Shown here one piece after another: positions 36,731-45,196 of a stretch of 64,000 nucleotides of DNA (positions are counted from its first letter, which is position 1; each line of letters starts with the position of its first letter). The stretch covers positions 248,001 to 312,000 of the forward strand of contig CBDDTF010000002.1 of assembly GCA_965233705.1 (NCBI GenBank), read 5' to 3'. The position numbers and the translations under genes were made by a program. The notes under the pieces are model-generated. The model saw only the letters and a list, made by a program, of their open reading frames with translations. It was not told the origin of the DNA and did not search any database. Origin of the DNA: Algihabitans sp965233705 (GTDB lineage Bacteria > Pseudomonadota > Alphaproteobacteria > Kiloniellales > DSM-21159).

Positions 36731-38131
36731 CTAGGGCCGCACCTGGCCCTGGCCGCGCACCCGGTACTTGTAGATCGTCAGCTCGTTGGCGCCGACCGGC
36801 CCGCGGGCGTGCAGCCGCCCGGTGGAGATGCCGATCTCGGCGCCCATGCCGAACTCGCCGCCGTCGGCGTACTGGGTCGAGGCGTTGTGCATGACGATGG
36901 CGGAGTCGACCCGGTTGAGGAAGGTCTCGGCCGCCGCCGCGTCGTCGGTGACGATGGCGTCGGTGTGGTGCGAACCGTGGCGCGCGATGTGGTCGATCGC
37001 CTCCTCCAGGCCCGCGACCGTCTTGATCGCCAGGACCGGCCCCAGGAACTCCGTGTCCCAATCGGCCTCGCTGGCCGCCGCCACCGCGCGGGTCAGGCGC
37101 TGCACCACCGCGTCGCCGCGCAGCTCGCAGCCGCGCTGCAGCAGGTCCTCCAGGATCGGCGGCAGCAGCGTCTCGGCGACGCTGCGGTCGACCAGCAGGG
37201 TCTCGGTGGCCCCGCAGATCGCCGTGCGCCGCATCTTGGCGTTGACCGCGATCGCCTTGGCCATCTCCGGATCGGCGGCGGCATGGAGGTAGGTGTGGCA
37301 GTTGCCGTCCAGGTGCGCCAGGACCGGCACGCTGGCCTCCTGCATGACGCGCTCGATCAGGCCGCGCCCGCCGCGCGGGATGATCAGGTCGAGATGCTCA
37401 TGCATGCGCAGCAGGTGGCCGACCGCGGCGCGGTCGGTGACCGGCGGGCGCTGCAGGCAGGTCTCGGGCAGCCCGACGGCCGCCAGCCCCTTGTGCAGCG
37501 CGTCCAGGATCGCGCCGGAGGAGTGGAAGGACTCCGAGCCGCCGCGCAGGATCGCGGCGTTGCCCGCCTTGAGGCAGAGCGCGCCGGCATCGGCGGTGAC
37601 GTTGGGGCGGCTCTCGTAGACGATGCCGATCACCCCCAGCGGCACCGAGACGCGCTCGATGCGCAGGCCGTTCGGCCGCTCCCAGGCAGCCAGCACGCGG
37701 CCCAGCGGGTCCGGCTGGGCGGCGATCTCCTCGACCCCCTTGGCCATGGCCGCGACGCGCGCCTCGCTCAGCTCCAAGCGGTCGAGCAGCGACGGGGCCA
37801 GGCCGCGCGCGCGCGCCGCCTCCAGGTCGCGCGCGTTGGCCGCCAGGATCGCCGGCGCCTCGGCGCGCAGGGCCGCGGCGGCGGCGCGCAGCGCGGCGTC
37901 GCGGGTCTCGGCCGGGGTGACGGCCAGCACGCCGGCGGCCTGTTTGGCGGCGGCGCCGATGGCCAGCATGCGGGCCTTCAGCTCCTCTCCCGCCTCGCTT
38001 CGCCGATCAGCGGCCTGCTGGTCAGCGGCCTGCTGGTCAGCGGCCTGCGGCTCCGGGCCTTGCGGCCCCGGGGCTTGCCACTCCGGGGCTTGCGGCTGTC
38101 GGGTCTGGGCGCGCGCGGCGTCGGCGGTCAT
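36731..38131 (-). CDS. proA: Gamma-glutamyl phosphate reductase
   Basis: This 466-aa aldehyde dehydrogenase-like enzyme of proline synthesis has the catalytic Cys in NAKMRRTAICGATETLLVD, VSVPLGVIGIVYESRPNVTADA, GGSESFHSS and FGMGAEIGISTGRLHARGPVG. A ~50-residue N-terminal extension with QAADQQAADQQAADRR is encoded by a 15-bp tandem repeat and is not part of the family fold. It overlaps proB by ATGA. Confidence 0.95.
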   Translation of the reverse strand: MTADAARAQTRQPQAPEWQAPGPQGPEPQAADQQAADQQAADRRSEAGEELKARMLAIGAAAKQAAGVLAVTPAETRDAALRAAAAALRAEAPAILAANARDLEAARARGLAPSLLDRLELSEARVAAMAKGVEEIAAQPDPLGRVLAAWERPNGLRIERVSVPLGVIGIVYESRPNVTADAGALCLKAGNAAILRGGSESFHSSGAILDALHKGLAAVGLPETCLQRPPVTDRAAVGHLLRMHEHLDLIIPRGGRGLIERVMQEASVPVLAHLDGNCHTYLHAAADPEMAKAIAVNAKMRRTAICGATETLLVDRSVAETLLPPILEDLLQRGCELRGDAVVQRLTRAVAAASEADWDTEFLGPVLAIKTVAGLEEAIDHIARHGSHHTDAIVTDDAAAAETFLNRVDSAIVMHNASTQYADGGEFGMGAEIGISTGRLHARGPVGANELTIYKYRVRGQGQVRP

Positions 38132-39378
38132 TCCTCGACTCGTTTCGCTTGCGTGACGACCAGGTCGTCGCGGTGGATCAGTTCCTCGCGGCCACGGTAG
38201 CCGAGCAGGGCCTCGATGTCTCGGCTCTTCTGGCCGGCGATGCGGCGCGCCGCCTCGGCATCGTAGGCCGAGAGGCCGCGTGCCAGCTCGCGGCCGTCGG
38301 GGCCCAGCACCAGCACGGCATCGCCGCGCTGGAAGCCGCCCTCGACCGCGGTGACGCCGGCGGGCAGCAGCGACTTGCCGGCCTGCAGCGCCGCCCGGGC
38401 GCCGGCGTCGACGGTGAGCCGCCCGGCCGGCTGCAGCGTGCCGGCGATCCACTGCTTGCGCGCGGCGCGCGGCGTCATGCCGGTCAGGAACCAGGTGCAG
38501 CGCGCCCCCTCGGCCAGCGCGCGCAGGGGGTGCGCGACGCGGCCGTTGGCGATCGCCATGCGGCAGCCGGCGTCGACCGCGATGCGCGCGGCCGCCAGCT
38601 TGGTGATCATGCCGCCCGAGGAGTGGCCCGGCGGCGCCTCGCCGGCCATCGCCTCGATCTCCGGCGTCAGCCGCTCGACCCGCGCCAGGTGCTCGGCCCG
38701 CGGGTCGCGCCGCGGATCGCCGGTGTAGAGCCCGTCGATGTCGCTCAGCAGCACCAGGGTGTCGGCGTTGATCATGGCCGCCACCCGCGCGCCCAGGCGG
38801 TCGTTGTCGCCGAAGCGGATCTCCGAGGTGGCCACCGTGTCGTTCTCGTTGATCACCGGCAGGGCGCCCAGGCGCAGCAGGGTGTCCAGCGTCGCCCGCG
38901 CGTTGAGGTGACGGCGCCGCTCCTCGGTGTCGTCCAGGGTCAGCAGCACCTGGGAGACGCTCACCCCGTGGGGCTCCAACGCCGCCTGGTAGGCATGCGC
39001 CAGGCGGATCTGCCCGGTGGCCGCCGCCGCCTGCTTCTGCTCCAGCTTCAGCTTGCCGGGCGGCAGGCCCAGGGTGTGGCGCCCGACGGCGATGGCGCCG
39101 GAGGAGACCACCACGACCTGGCAGCCGGCGGCGCGCAGGGCCGCCAGATCCTCGGCCAGGGCCGCCAGCCAGTCGCGGCGGATCTCGCCGCTGGCCTCCT
39201 CGACCAGCAGGGCGGAGCCGATCTTGACCACCAGACGGCGCGCCTTGCCGAGCCGGAGCGCGCCGGGTGCGGGGGCCGCGCCCGCCGCCGGGGTCTGGGC
39301 CGCAGTCCGGTCCGGAACCTGGGCCGACGTCCGGGCGGAGTCCTGGCCGGACGCCGCCGCGCGCGACCGCGTCGTCAT
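38128..39378 (-). CDS. proB: Glutamate 5-kinase
   Basis: This 416-aa protein has an AAK kinase domain (RRLVVKIGSALLV; VVVVSSGAIAVGR; LPVINENDTVA; FGDNDRLGARVA; GGMITKLAAARIA) and a C-terminal PUA domain. It makes gamma-glutamyl phosphate for proline. The ~40-residue N-terminus rich in Ala/Gln/Pro is a non-conserved extension. It overlaps both obgE and proA by 4 nt. Confidence 0.96.
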   Translation of the reverse strand: MTTRSRAAASGQDSARTSAQVPDRTAAQTPAAGAAPAPGALRLGKARRLVVKIGSALLVEEASGEIRRDWLAALAEDLAALRAAGCQVVVVSSGAIAVGRHTLGLPPGKLKLEQKQAAAATGQIRLAHAYQAALEPHGVSVSQVLLTLDDTEERRRHLNARATLDTLLRLGALPVINENDTVATSEIRFGDNDRLGARVAAMINADTLVLLSDIDGLYTGDPRRDPRAEHLARVERLTPEIEAMAGEAPPGHSSGGMITKLAAARIAVDAGCRMAIANGRVAHPLRALAEGARCTWFLTGMTPRAARKQWIAGTLQPAGRLTVDAGARAALQAGKSLLPAGVTAVEGGFQRGDAVLVLGPDGRELARGLSAYDAEAARRIAGQKSRDIEALLGYRGREELIHRDDLVVTQAKRVEE

Positions 39379-40478
39379 GGCCGCCAGCCCCCCGGCCAGC
39401 CCGCCTCCGGCCCCTGCGCGCCGGAGGGGCCGCCGGGATCGGACGCGCCGCCGCGCGCCGCCTCCGCGTCGGTCTCCGCCTCCGCCGCGCGGTCGGCCAG
39501 GATGTGCTCCAGCAGCGCGGCCAGCACCGTCTGCACGCCGTCGCCGCTGACGCCCGAGCAGAGGATCGGCTGCACTCCGGCGGCCGCCTCCAGGCCGGCG
39601 GCGCGCGCCTTCAGGTCCTCGGCCGGCACGGCGTCGACCTTGTTGAGGGCAAGCACCTCGGGCTTGGCCTCCAGGCCGGCGCCGTAGCCGGCCAGCTCGG
39701 CCCGCACGGTGCGCCAGGCCGCGGCGGGGTCCTCTTCGGTCGCGTCGACCAGGTGCAGCAGCACGCGGCAGCGCTCGACGTGGCCGAGGAAGCGGGTGCC
39801 CAGCCCGGCGCCGGCGTGGGCACCCTCGATCAGGCCGGGAATGTCGGCCAGCACGAACTCCTCCTCGCCGGCGCCGACCACGCCCAGGTTGGGGTGCAGG
39901 GTGGTGAAGGGATAGTCGGCGACCTTCGGGCGCGCCCGCGAGACCCGCGCCAGGAAGGTGGACTTGCCGGCGTTGGGCAGGCCGACCAGGCCGGCGTCGG
40001 CGATCAGCTTGAGGCGCAGCCAGACCCACAGCTCCTCGCCCGGCTGGCCGGGGTCGGCGCGGCGCGGCGCGCGGTTGGTCGAGGACTTGAAGGCGGCGTT
40101 GCCGGCGCCGCCGCGCCCGCCGCGCGCCAGCACCACGCGCTGACCCACGGCGGTCAGGTCGGCGAGCACGAAGTCCTTCTCCGCGTCGAGCACCTGGGTG
40201 CCGACCGGCACCGCGATCACCAGCTCCCCGCCGGCCGCGCCGGTGCGGTCGCGGCCCATGCCGTCGCGCCCGCGCGGCGCCTTGAAGTGCTGGCGGTAGC
40301 GGAAGTCGATCAGGGTGTTGAGCCCCTCCACCGCCTCGACCACCACGTCGCCGCCCTTGCCGCCGTTGCCGCCGTCCGGGCCGCCGAATTCGACGTACTT
40401 CTCGCGGCGGAACGAGCAGGCTCCGTTGCCGCCGTCGCCGGCCTTCACGTAGACCTTGGCTTCGTCGAGGAACTTCAT
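39375..40478 (-). CDS. obgE: Obg GTPase
   Basis: The ATG at 40478 gives MKFLDEAKVYVKAGDGGNG; the longer frame has no homology. The 367-aa protein has the glycine-rich Obg domain (CSFRREKYVEFGGPDGGNGGKGGDVV), then a G domain with GLPNAGKST (G1), ADIPGLIEGA (G3) and NKVD (G4). It is a ribosome-associated GTPase in 50S maturation. It heads obgE-proB-proA-nadD-rsfS, each overlapping or nearly so. Confidence 0.96.
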   Translation of the reverse strand: MKFLDEAKVYVKAGDGGNGACSFRREKYVEFGGPDGGNGGKGGDVVVEAVEGLNTLIDFRYRQHFKAPRGRDGMGRDRTGAAGGELVIAVPVGTQVLDAEKDFVLADLTAVGQRVVLARGGRGGAGNAAFKSSTNRAPRRADPGQPGEELWVWLRLKLIADAGLVGLPNAGKSTFLARVSRARPKVADYPFTTLHPNLGVVGAGEEEFVLADIPGLIEGAHAGAGLGTRFLGHVERCRVLLHLVDATEEDPAAAWRTVRAELAGYGAGLEAKPEVLALNKVDAVPAEDLKARAAGLEAAAGVQPILCSGVSGDGVQTVLAALLEHILADRAAEAETDAEAARGGASDPGGPSGAQGPEAGWPGGWRP

Positions 40479-40554
40479 GGCGCGTGCGACCTCAGGGTTG
40501 CGGGGCCCCGCGGCAGCGGGGCGGCCGGAGCCGGGACGGCCGGCAAGGGACGGC

Positions 40555-40616
40555 GGACAGCAGACGGCGGACAGGAGACGGCGGACAGGAGACGGCGGCG
40601 AACCGGCGCCCGGGGC
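40555..40616. repeat. Tandem GGAGACGGCGGACA-type repeat upstream of obgE
   Basis: Three to four copies of GACGGCGGACAGGA/GCA units run head to tail between rpmA and obgE. Nearby (40650-40690) a second short duplication, GGGCAAAAGAAAACG, occurs twice. Confidence 0.8.
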
Positions 40617-40671
40617 GCCCGTCACACGGCGGCGTGGGGCGAAGAAGAAGACCGGGCAAAAGAAAACGCGC

Positions 40672-40711
40672 CGGGCAAAAGAAAACGGGGGAGCGCCGGC
40701 TGCGCTCCCCC
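40672..40711 (-). terminator. Rho-independent terminator of rplU-rpmA
   Basis: On the minus strand a perfect 10-bp stem GGGGGAGCGC / GCGCTCCCCC (40711-40687) with a 5-nt loop is followed by GTTTTCTTTT. It lies 57 nt after the rpmA stop and separates the ribosomal genes from obgE. Confidence 0.9.
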
Positions 40712-40767
40712 GTCCTGTCCTGTTCGGGCCGTTCGGCACGGCCCGCCCGCCTGCGACGGAAGCGCGG

Positions 40768-41037
40768 CTATTCCGCGGCCTCCGGAAGCGGGTCCACCGA
40801 GACGTAGGTGCGGTTGTTCGCCTTCTTGGCGAAGCTCACCTTGCCGTCGACCAGGGCGAAGATGGTGTGGTCCTTGCCCAGACCGACGTTGTTGCCGGGG
40901 CGCCACTTGGTGCCGCGCTGGCGCACGAGGATGTTGCCGGCCACCACGTCCTGGCCGCCGAACTTCTTGATGCCCAGGCGCCGACCTGCCGTGTCGCGCC
41001 CGTTGCGGGAGCTGCCGCCTGCCTTTTTGTGAGCCAT
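40768..41037 (-). CDS. rpmA: 50S ribosomal protein L27
   Basis: This 89-aa protein opens MAHKKAGGSSRNGRDTAGRRLG and has VRQRGTKWRPGNNVGLGKDHTIFAL, the L27 signature. It is a 50S component near the peptidyl-transferase centre. It starts 6 nt after the rplU stop. Confidence 0.98.
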   Translation of the reverse strand: MAHKKAGGSSRNGRDTAGRRLGIKKFGGQDVVAGNILVRQRGTKWRPGNNVGLGKDHTIFALVDGKVSFAKKANNRTYVSVDPLPEAAE

Positions 41038-41043
41038 GGGTCC

Positions 41044-41463
41044 TTACTCCGCCTTCGCTGCGCCGGCGCTCTCGGCCGCGCTCTCCGCCGGCGCCTCGGC
41101 CGGGGCGGCCTCGGCCTTCTTCTTGGCCGCCGCCTTCTTCGGCTTGGCGCCGCCGACGTTGATGCCCTCGACCTGCAGCACGGTGAGGTGCTGGCGATGG
41201 CCGTTCTTGCGGCGCGAGTTCTTGCGGCGCCGCTTCTTGAAGACGATCAGCTTGCCGCCGCGGGTCTGCTCGACCACCGTGGCGGTGACGCTGGCGCCGT
41301 CGACGCGCGGCGCGCCGACCGTGGTGCCCTGGTCGCCGCCGACCATCAGCACCTCGTCCAGGGTGACGGTCTCGCCGGGCTGGGCGGCCAGCTTCTCGAC
41401 GGTCAAGCGGTCGTCTTTCGCGACCCGGTACTGCTTGCCGCCCGTCTTGATGACTGCGAACAT
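41044..41463 (-). CDS. rplU: 50S ribosomal protein L21 with Ala/Lys-rich C-terminal tail
   Basis: The ATG at 41463 gives MFAVIKTGGKQYRVAKDDRLTVEKL, the L21 start; the L21 signature IVFKKRRRKNSRRKNGHRQHLT is present. The ~35 C-terminal residues (KKAAAKKKAEAAPAEAPAE) extend beyond the usual ~103-residue protein, as is common in alphaproteobacteria. It is transcribed from a clear promoter about 74 nt upstream. Confidence 0.97.
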   Translation of the reverse strand: MFAVIKTGGKQYRVAKDDRLTVEKLAAQPGETVTLDEVLMVGGDQGTTVGAPRVDGASVTATVVEQTRGGKLIVFKKRRRKNSRRKNGHRQHLTVLQVEGINVGGAKPKKAAAKKKAEAAPAEAPAESAAESAGAAKAE

Positions 41464-41536
41464 CGTTTGCGCTCTTCGGCTAAAGCTGATCAACGGGGAA
41501 CGCGCGCTGACGTCACCGCGGCGCGCGAAGGCCGGC

Positions 41537-41564
41537 ACTATACGCACGCCCGCGGCCCTGTCAA
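41537..41564 (-). promoter_or_regulatory. Sigma-70 promoter of rplU-rpmA
   Basis: On the minus strand TTGACA (41564-41559), a 16-nt spacer and TATAGT (41542-41537) form the best housekeeping promoter in the window. It sits 74 nt before the rplU ATG. Confidence 0.8.
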
Positions 41565-41883
41565 CCGGCGGGTCTCGGGGTGTTCCCGGCGGCGATCACA
41601 CGCCCCGGCGCAAACACCCCGGCATAAACGCCCGCTCCGCGCGGTCCAGGCCGCGGCGCGGGCCCACAGCCCCGGCCGCGAGCCCCGCAGATAGGCGCGC
41701 CCGCCGCACAGGTCCAGCCCCGCCGGCGCGAAAACCGCCCGCCGGCGGGGCTGGACCTGCGCGGCGAGAGAGCGGGCGCGGTCTGCGCGGGCCGCTATCA
41801 GTCAGTCTGCGGTGTCGAATGGGCCGGCGGTCGGCTCGACACCTGTTCGGGAGCTCCTGTTCGGCGGCCACACACTGGCGGGC

Positions 41884-41912
41884 TTGCGTTCGGCCGGCAC
41901 ACACTTTAGATA
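41884..41912 (+). promoter_or_regulatory. Probable promoter of tRNA-Ser
   Basis: TTGCGT, a 17-nt spacer and TAGATA lie about 72 nt before the tRNA. The rest of the 41464-41984 gap holds only the rplU promoter, a GC-rich imperfect hairpin around 41700-41770 and an imperfect direct repeat GTTCGGCGGCCACACACT / GTTCGGCCGGCACACACT just before the tRNA promoter. Confidence 0.5.
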
Positions 41913-41984
41913 GCCGAATTCCCGGCCGCCGCGCGCCTGCGCGCCGGCGGTTGCGGCCGCGGCTCCCGACGGAGCCGCCACGGC

Positions 41985-42616
<632 letters not shown>

Positions 42617-43687
42617 ATGACCAAACCTTTAGCAACTCTGATCATTGGCGGCTTTTTGGTCGCCACAGCAAGCACGGTAGGCGCTCAATCTATCGATCGC
42701 AAAACCGAGTTCGTGATGTCGTTCCTCTCGTCGAACGATGGAGCGATCAGACTGCCCGGCTTGTTCAATGTCACCGCGGGAGCCCTGTTGGATGCCAATA
42801 CTTATGGGGTCCTCGATTCTCTTTCAGAGTGTGTTGTGGACGAGGAGTGGTCAAGGCGGTATGGGCGTAGCGATGCACCCTACGCAACGTCGTTCACGAA
42901 TGAGCAGCGGAGCGGCTCGGCGAGAGTAGATGGTAGTATCTTTGGGTTTGACGGTGAGGGAGAAATCGAATTCACCCTCATTGAGGAATTCGACGAAGAT
43001 GAAGCGCAACCATTTGTCTTAGAAGCTGACGGTTTTACACTACCAAGGCGCCGCCTCTCCGACTTAATATCCGATTCTGATCACTGCAATCTATTCAGAG
43101 ACGCTCTGGAATTAGGCTATCTACCACCAGGGCATCTCTTAATCAGCAACGCTTTCTTCCTCGAGGGACGGATATACCACGCATACCAATTGGGACTGAG
43201 CGGAGAGGCCATGGCTGGCGCCAAGATCGATCGCCTCGCTGACTTCATGGAGAGCGTCCCGGTCCTTAGCGGTTTCAGCGACTACTTCGCGGCTGATCTA
43301 AGCATCAAGATCGGCGGTGAGTTCGAGAAATCGCAGCAGACCGTAATCGGCTTTGGCCAGAATACGACCTTTGCTACGGGCTACCTCCCTCTATTGGTGC
43401 GGGAGTCGCGCGTTGATGAAATTGTCGATTTTTTTAACAATGAAGAACAATTTACAGCATTGCTGGACGCACGCAGAACAGAAAATGATGCAAACGCCTA
43501 TCTTTCTGAGCATCCACAATTCGATTTATTTGAAAAAGATTCGGTTATTGCCAATGTTTTCTCCGGTGATGGGCTAATCTTTTATCGGGAGCTAACAAAA
43601 GATCGTCGCGACGTCGCCACCCGATTCTCCGCCATTTTCTCTTCGCTGGTCGAAATCAACCGATTGGCTGGCCGCCTAAAAGGATAG
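42617..43687 (+). CDS. Unknown exported protein of foreign base composition
   Basis: This 356-aa protein starts at ATG 42617 after a G-run and GATGAA. Signal peptide: MTKPLATLIIGGFLVATASTVG (cleavage near GAQS). The mature part has two Cys (about 73 and 155) that could bridge, acidic stretches (EEFDEDEAQ), and strand-rich segments such as PPGHLLISNAFFLEGRIYHAYQLG. Codon use includes many A/T-ending codons (AAT, TTT, TTA), unlike all core genes. I do not recognise the family. It is alone between tRNA-Ser and a palindromic repeat, so it is likely horizontally acquired. Confidence 0.75.
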   Translation: MTKPLATLIIGGFLVATASTVGAQSIDRKTEFVMSFLSSNDGAIRLPGLFNVTAGALLDANTYGVLDSLSECVVDEEWSRRYGRSDAPYATSFTNEQRSGSARVDGSIFGFDGEGEIEFTLIEEFDEDEAQPFVLEADGFTLPRRRLSDLISDSDHCNLFRDALELGYLPPGHLLISNAFFLEGRIYHAYQLGLSGEAMAGAKIDRLADFMESVPVLSGFSDYFAADLSIKIGGEFEKSQQTVIGFGQNTTFATGYLPLLVRESRVDEIVDFFNNEEQFTALLDARRTENDANAYLSEHPQFDLFEKDSVIANVFSGDGLIFYRELTKDRRDVATRFSAIFSSLVEINRLAGRLKG

Positions 43688-43688
43688 C

Positions 43689-43965
43689 CTAGGGCGGTTT
43701 CCGATCGAGCGGAACCACGACGTGGGTCCGCCGATCGGCCCAAAACCGCCCTAAACCATAGTGTTAGAGTGATGCTGTCCGACCTGGCGAATCGCAAATG
43801 CGATTCGATCAGGTCGGGCATCGCTCTAGAGCAGATGCCGACCTGAAGGACTCGCGACGCGCTCCCGTCAGGTCGGCTGACTCTGCCCTAACACATTAAA
43901 GTGAGAGCGATTTCTCGCGATCGACGGACCCACACCGTGGGTCCAGACGATCACAACCTGCTCTA
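43689..43965. repeat. Palindromic repeat, modules A-B plus variant B- and D-like modules
   Basis: A and B are nearly identical to other copies. They are followed by AGAGCAGATGCCGACCTGA...TCAGGTCGGCTGACTCTGCCCT (a B-like variant), linker AACACATTAAAGTG, and a shortened D with ATCGACGGACCCAC...GTGGGTCCAGACGATCACAACCTGCTCT. It starts 2 nt after the stop of the foreign gene and lies between convergent genes. Confidence 0.88.
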
Positions 43966-44018
43966 AGCCCCCTCCCGCGGCCCGCGCGATGCCGGCGGTC
44001 GTCCGCGAAGCGCGGTGG

Positions 44019-44903
44019 TCACAGGTCGCAGTCGTAGAAGCCCCGGTAGCCCACCGTCGGGCCCCGCTCCAGCGCGAAGATCAGCTCGGCCCCGCCGCGC
44101 CAGTTCGCCTCCGGCAGCTCGCGGAGCGTCATGGTGAGGCCCGGCGTGGCATAGACGCCGTCGCCACGCCCCTCCAGCGTCAGGAAAATGCCGTTCAGCT
44201 TCATCACCGCGGCGTCCGCGCCGGTGAGCAGGATCGGGTCCTCGTCCGCGACCCGGCGGAAGCCGCAGCTCAGCGCTTCACCCCCGGCATTGCCGGGCGG
44301 GGCGTCCCCAGGCAGGGCATCCTCGGGCAGGGCATCCTCGGGCAGGTCATCGCGCGCCACCGGCGCGGGATCCAGCCCGGCGGTCAGGGTCCGGTCCAAG
44401 GCGTCCTCCAGCGTACCGGCCCGCGCCGGCGGGTCCTGGTAGATCGTCTCGGTCTCGCCGCGCGTCCCGATGTCGGCGATGAGATAGCGCATCTCGGCGA
44501 TTTCACGGTTCTGCGCCGCAACGATCTCCTCGGCGAGCTTCTCGACCCGGGCATCGCTCAGCTCCGCGCGCGAGGCGGTCATGATCGCGATCGAGTGGTG
44601 CGGGATCATGGCGCCCATGAAGGAGCGGTCCTGCACCGTCTCCTGGCTGCGCACCAGCCAGAGCGACCCGGCGAACAGGAGGAGGGCGCCGACGAAGATC
44701 GCCGCGTTGAGCGGCGTGCTGGAATACATCGACAGCATGAAGGCCAGCATGATGACCGCCATGGTCGCGCCCATCAGCAGGGCCATGTAGGCGCGGGTCT
44801 CGGACCAGAAGAGATGCTCGAGGGCGTAGGTGTTGAGGTACATCAGCACGAACATCGTGACGGTCGAGGTCAGGATCATCGCGCCGAACCGCCAATAGGA
44901 CAT
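44019..44903 (-). CDS. DUF305-domain membrane protein
   Basis: The ATG at 44903 follows AAGGGAG; an upstream ATG at 45041 would add an Arg-rich, non-conserved segment. The 294-aa protein has three TM helices in the first ~85 residues, then the DUF305 (ferritin-like) motif FMGAMIPHHSIAIMTASRAEL and AQNREIAEMRYLI. HH plus the following His/Met/Glu residues could bind metal; such proteins are linked to copper handling. The C-terminal ~120 residues form a separate strand-rich domain after a PEDALPEDALPGDAPPG repeat (15-bp DNA unit, about 44285-44350). Confidence 0.82.
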   Translation of the reverse strand: MSYWRFGAMILTSTVTMFVLMYLNTYALEHLFWSETRAYMALLMGATMAVIMLAFMLSMYSSTPLNAAIFVGALLLFAGSLWLVRSQETVQDRSFMGAMIPHHSIAIMTASRAELSDARVEKLAEEIVAAQNREIAEMRYLIADIGTRGETETIYQDPPARAGTLEDALDRTLTAGLDPAPVARDDLPEDALPEDALPGDAPPGNAGGEALSCGFRRVADEDPILLTGADAAVMKLNGIFLTLEGRGDGVYATPGLTMTLRELPEANWRGGAELIFALERGPTVGYRGFYDCDL

Positions 44904-45196
44904 CGCTCGCTCCCTTCGCACGCGCCGCGTCGCCGCCCGCCGGGACAGACGGCGGAGCCGGCGCCACATCCATAAACCGCGCCGTATCAACGGTATGGGG
45001 GCGCGCCGGTTCCGCGCCGCGTGACTCGCAAGGCGGGTCACTCAGGTCGGGCATCGCTCCAGAAACAGCCGACGGGGGCGAGATCGAAAAGGACCGCCAG
45101 GCCGCGGTGCGCCCAAAGCTGCAGCGACAGCGCGGCGAACAGACCGGCGGCGGAGGACAGGCCGCCGGCGGCCGCCACGCGGCCCGGCGCCTGCGC
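44904..45196. other. Intergenic stretch with repeat remnant
   Basis: 293 bp between the DUF305 gene and the autotransporter 3' end. Around 45021-45062 is a worn palindrome (GTGACTCGC...GCGGGTCAC, then CAGGTCGGGCATCGCTCCAG) that matches the outer arm of module B. A minus-strand GTG frame of about 48 codons (45183-45042) has a hydrophobic product but no ribosome site, and is not called. Confidence 0.45.

Noticed and set aside
42617..43687. Weak resemblance of the foreign exported protein to pore-forming (gasdermin or MACPF-like) proteins
   Set aside because: Only a vague similarity of strand pattern near the middle and C-terminal part could be seen; it has a signal peptide and no protease neighbour, so no function is assigned.
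45042..45183. Short hydrophobic GTG frame between the autotransporter and DUF305 genes
   Set aside because: About 48 codons, no ribosome site, ends within a worn repeat; perhaps a remnant but not supportable.
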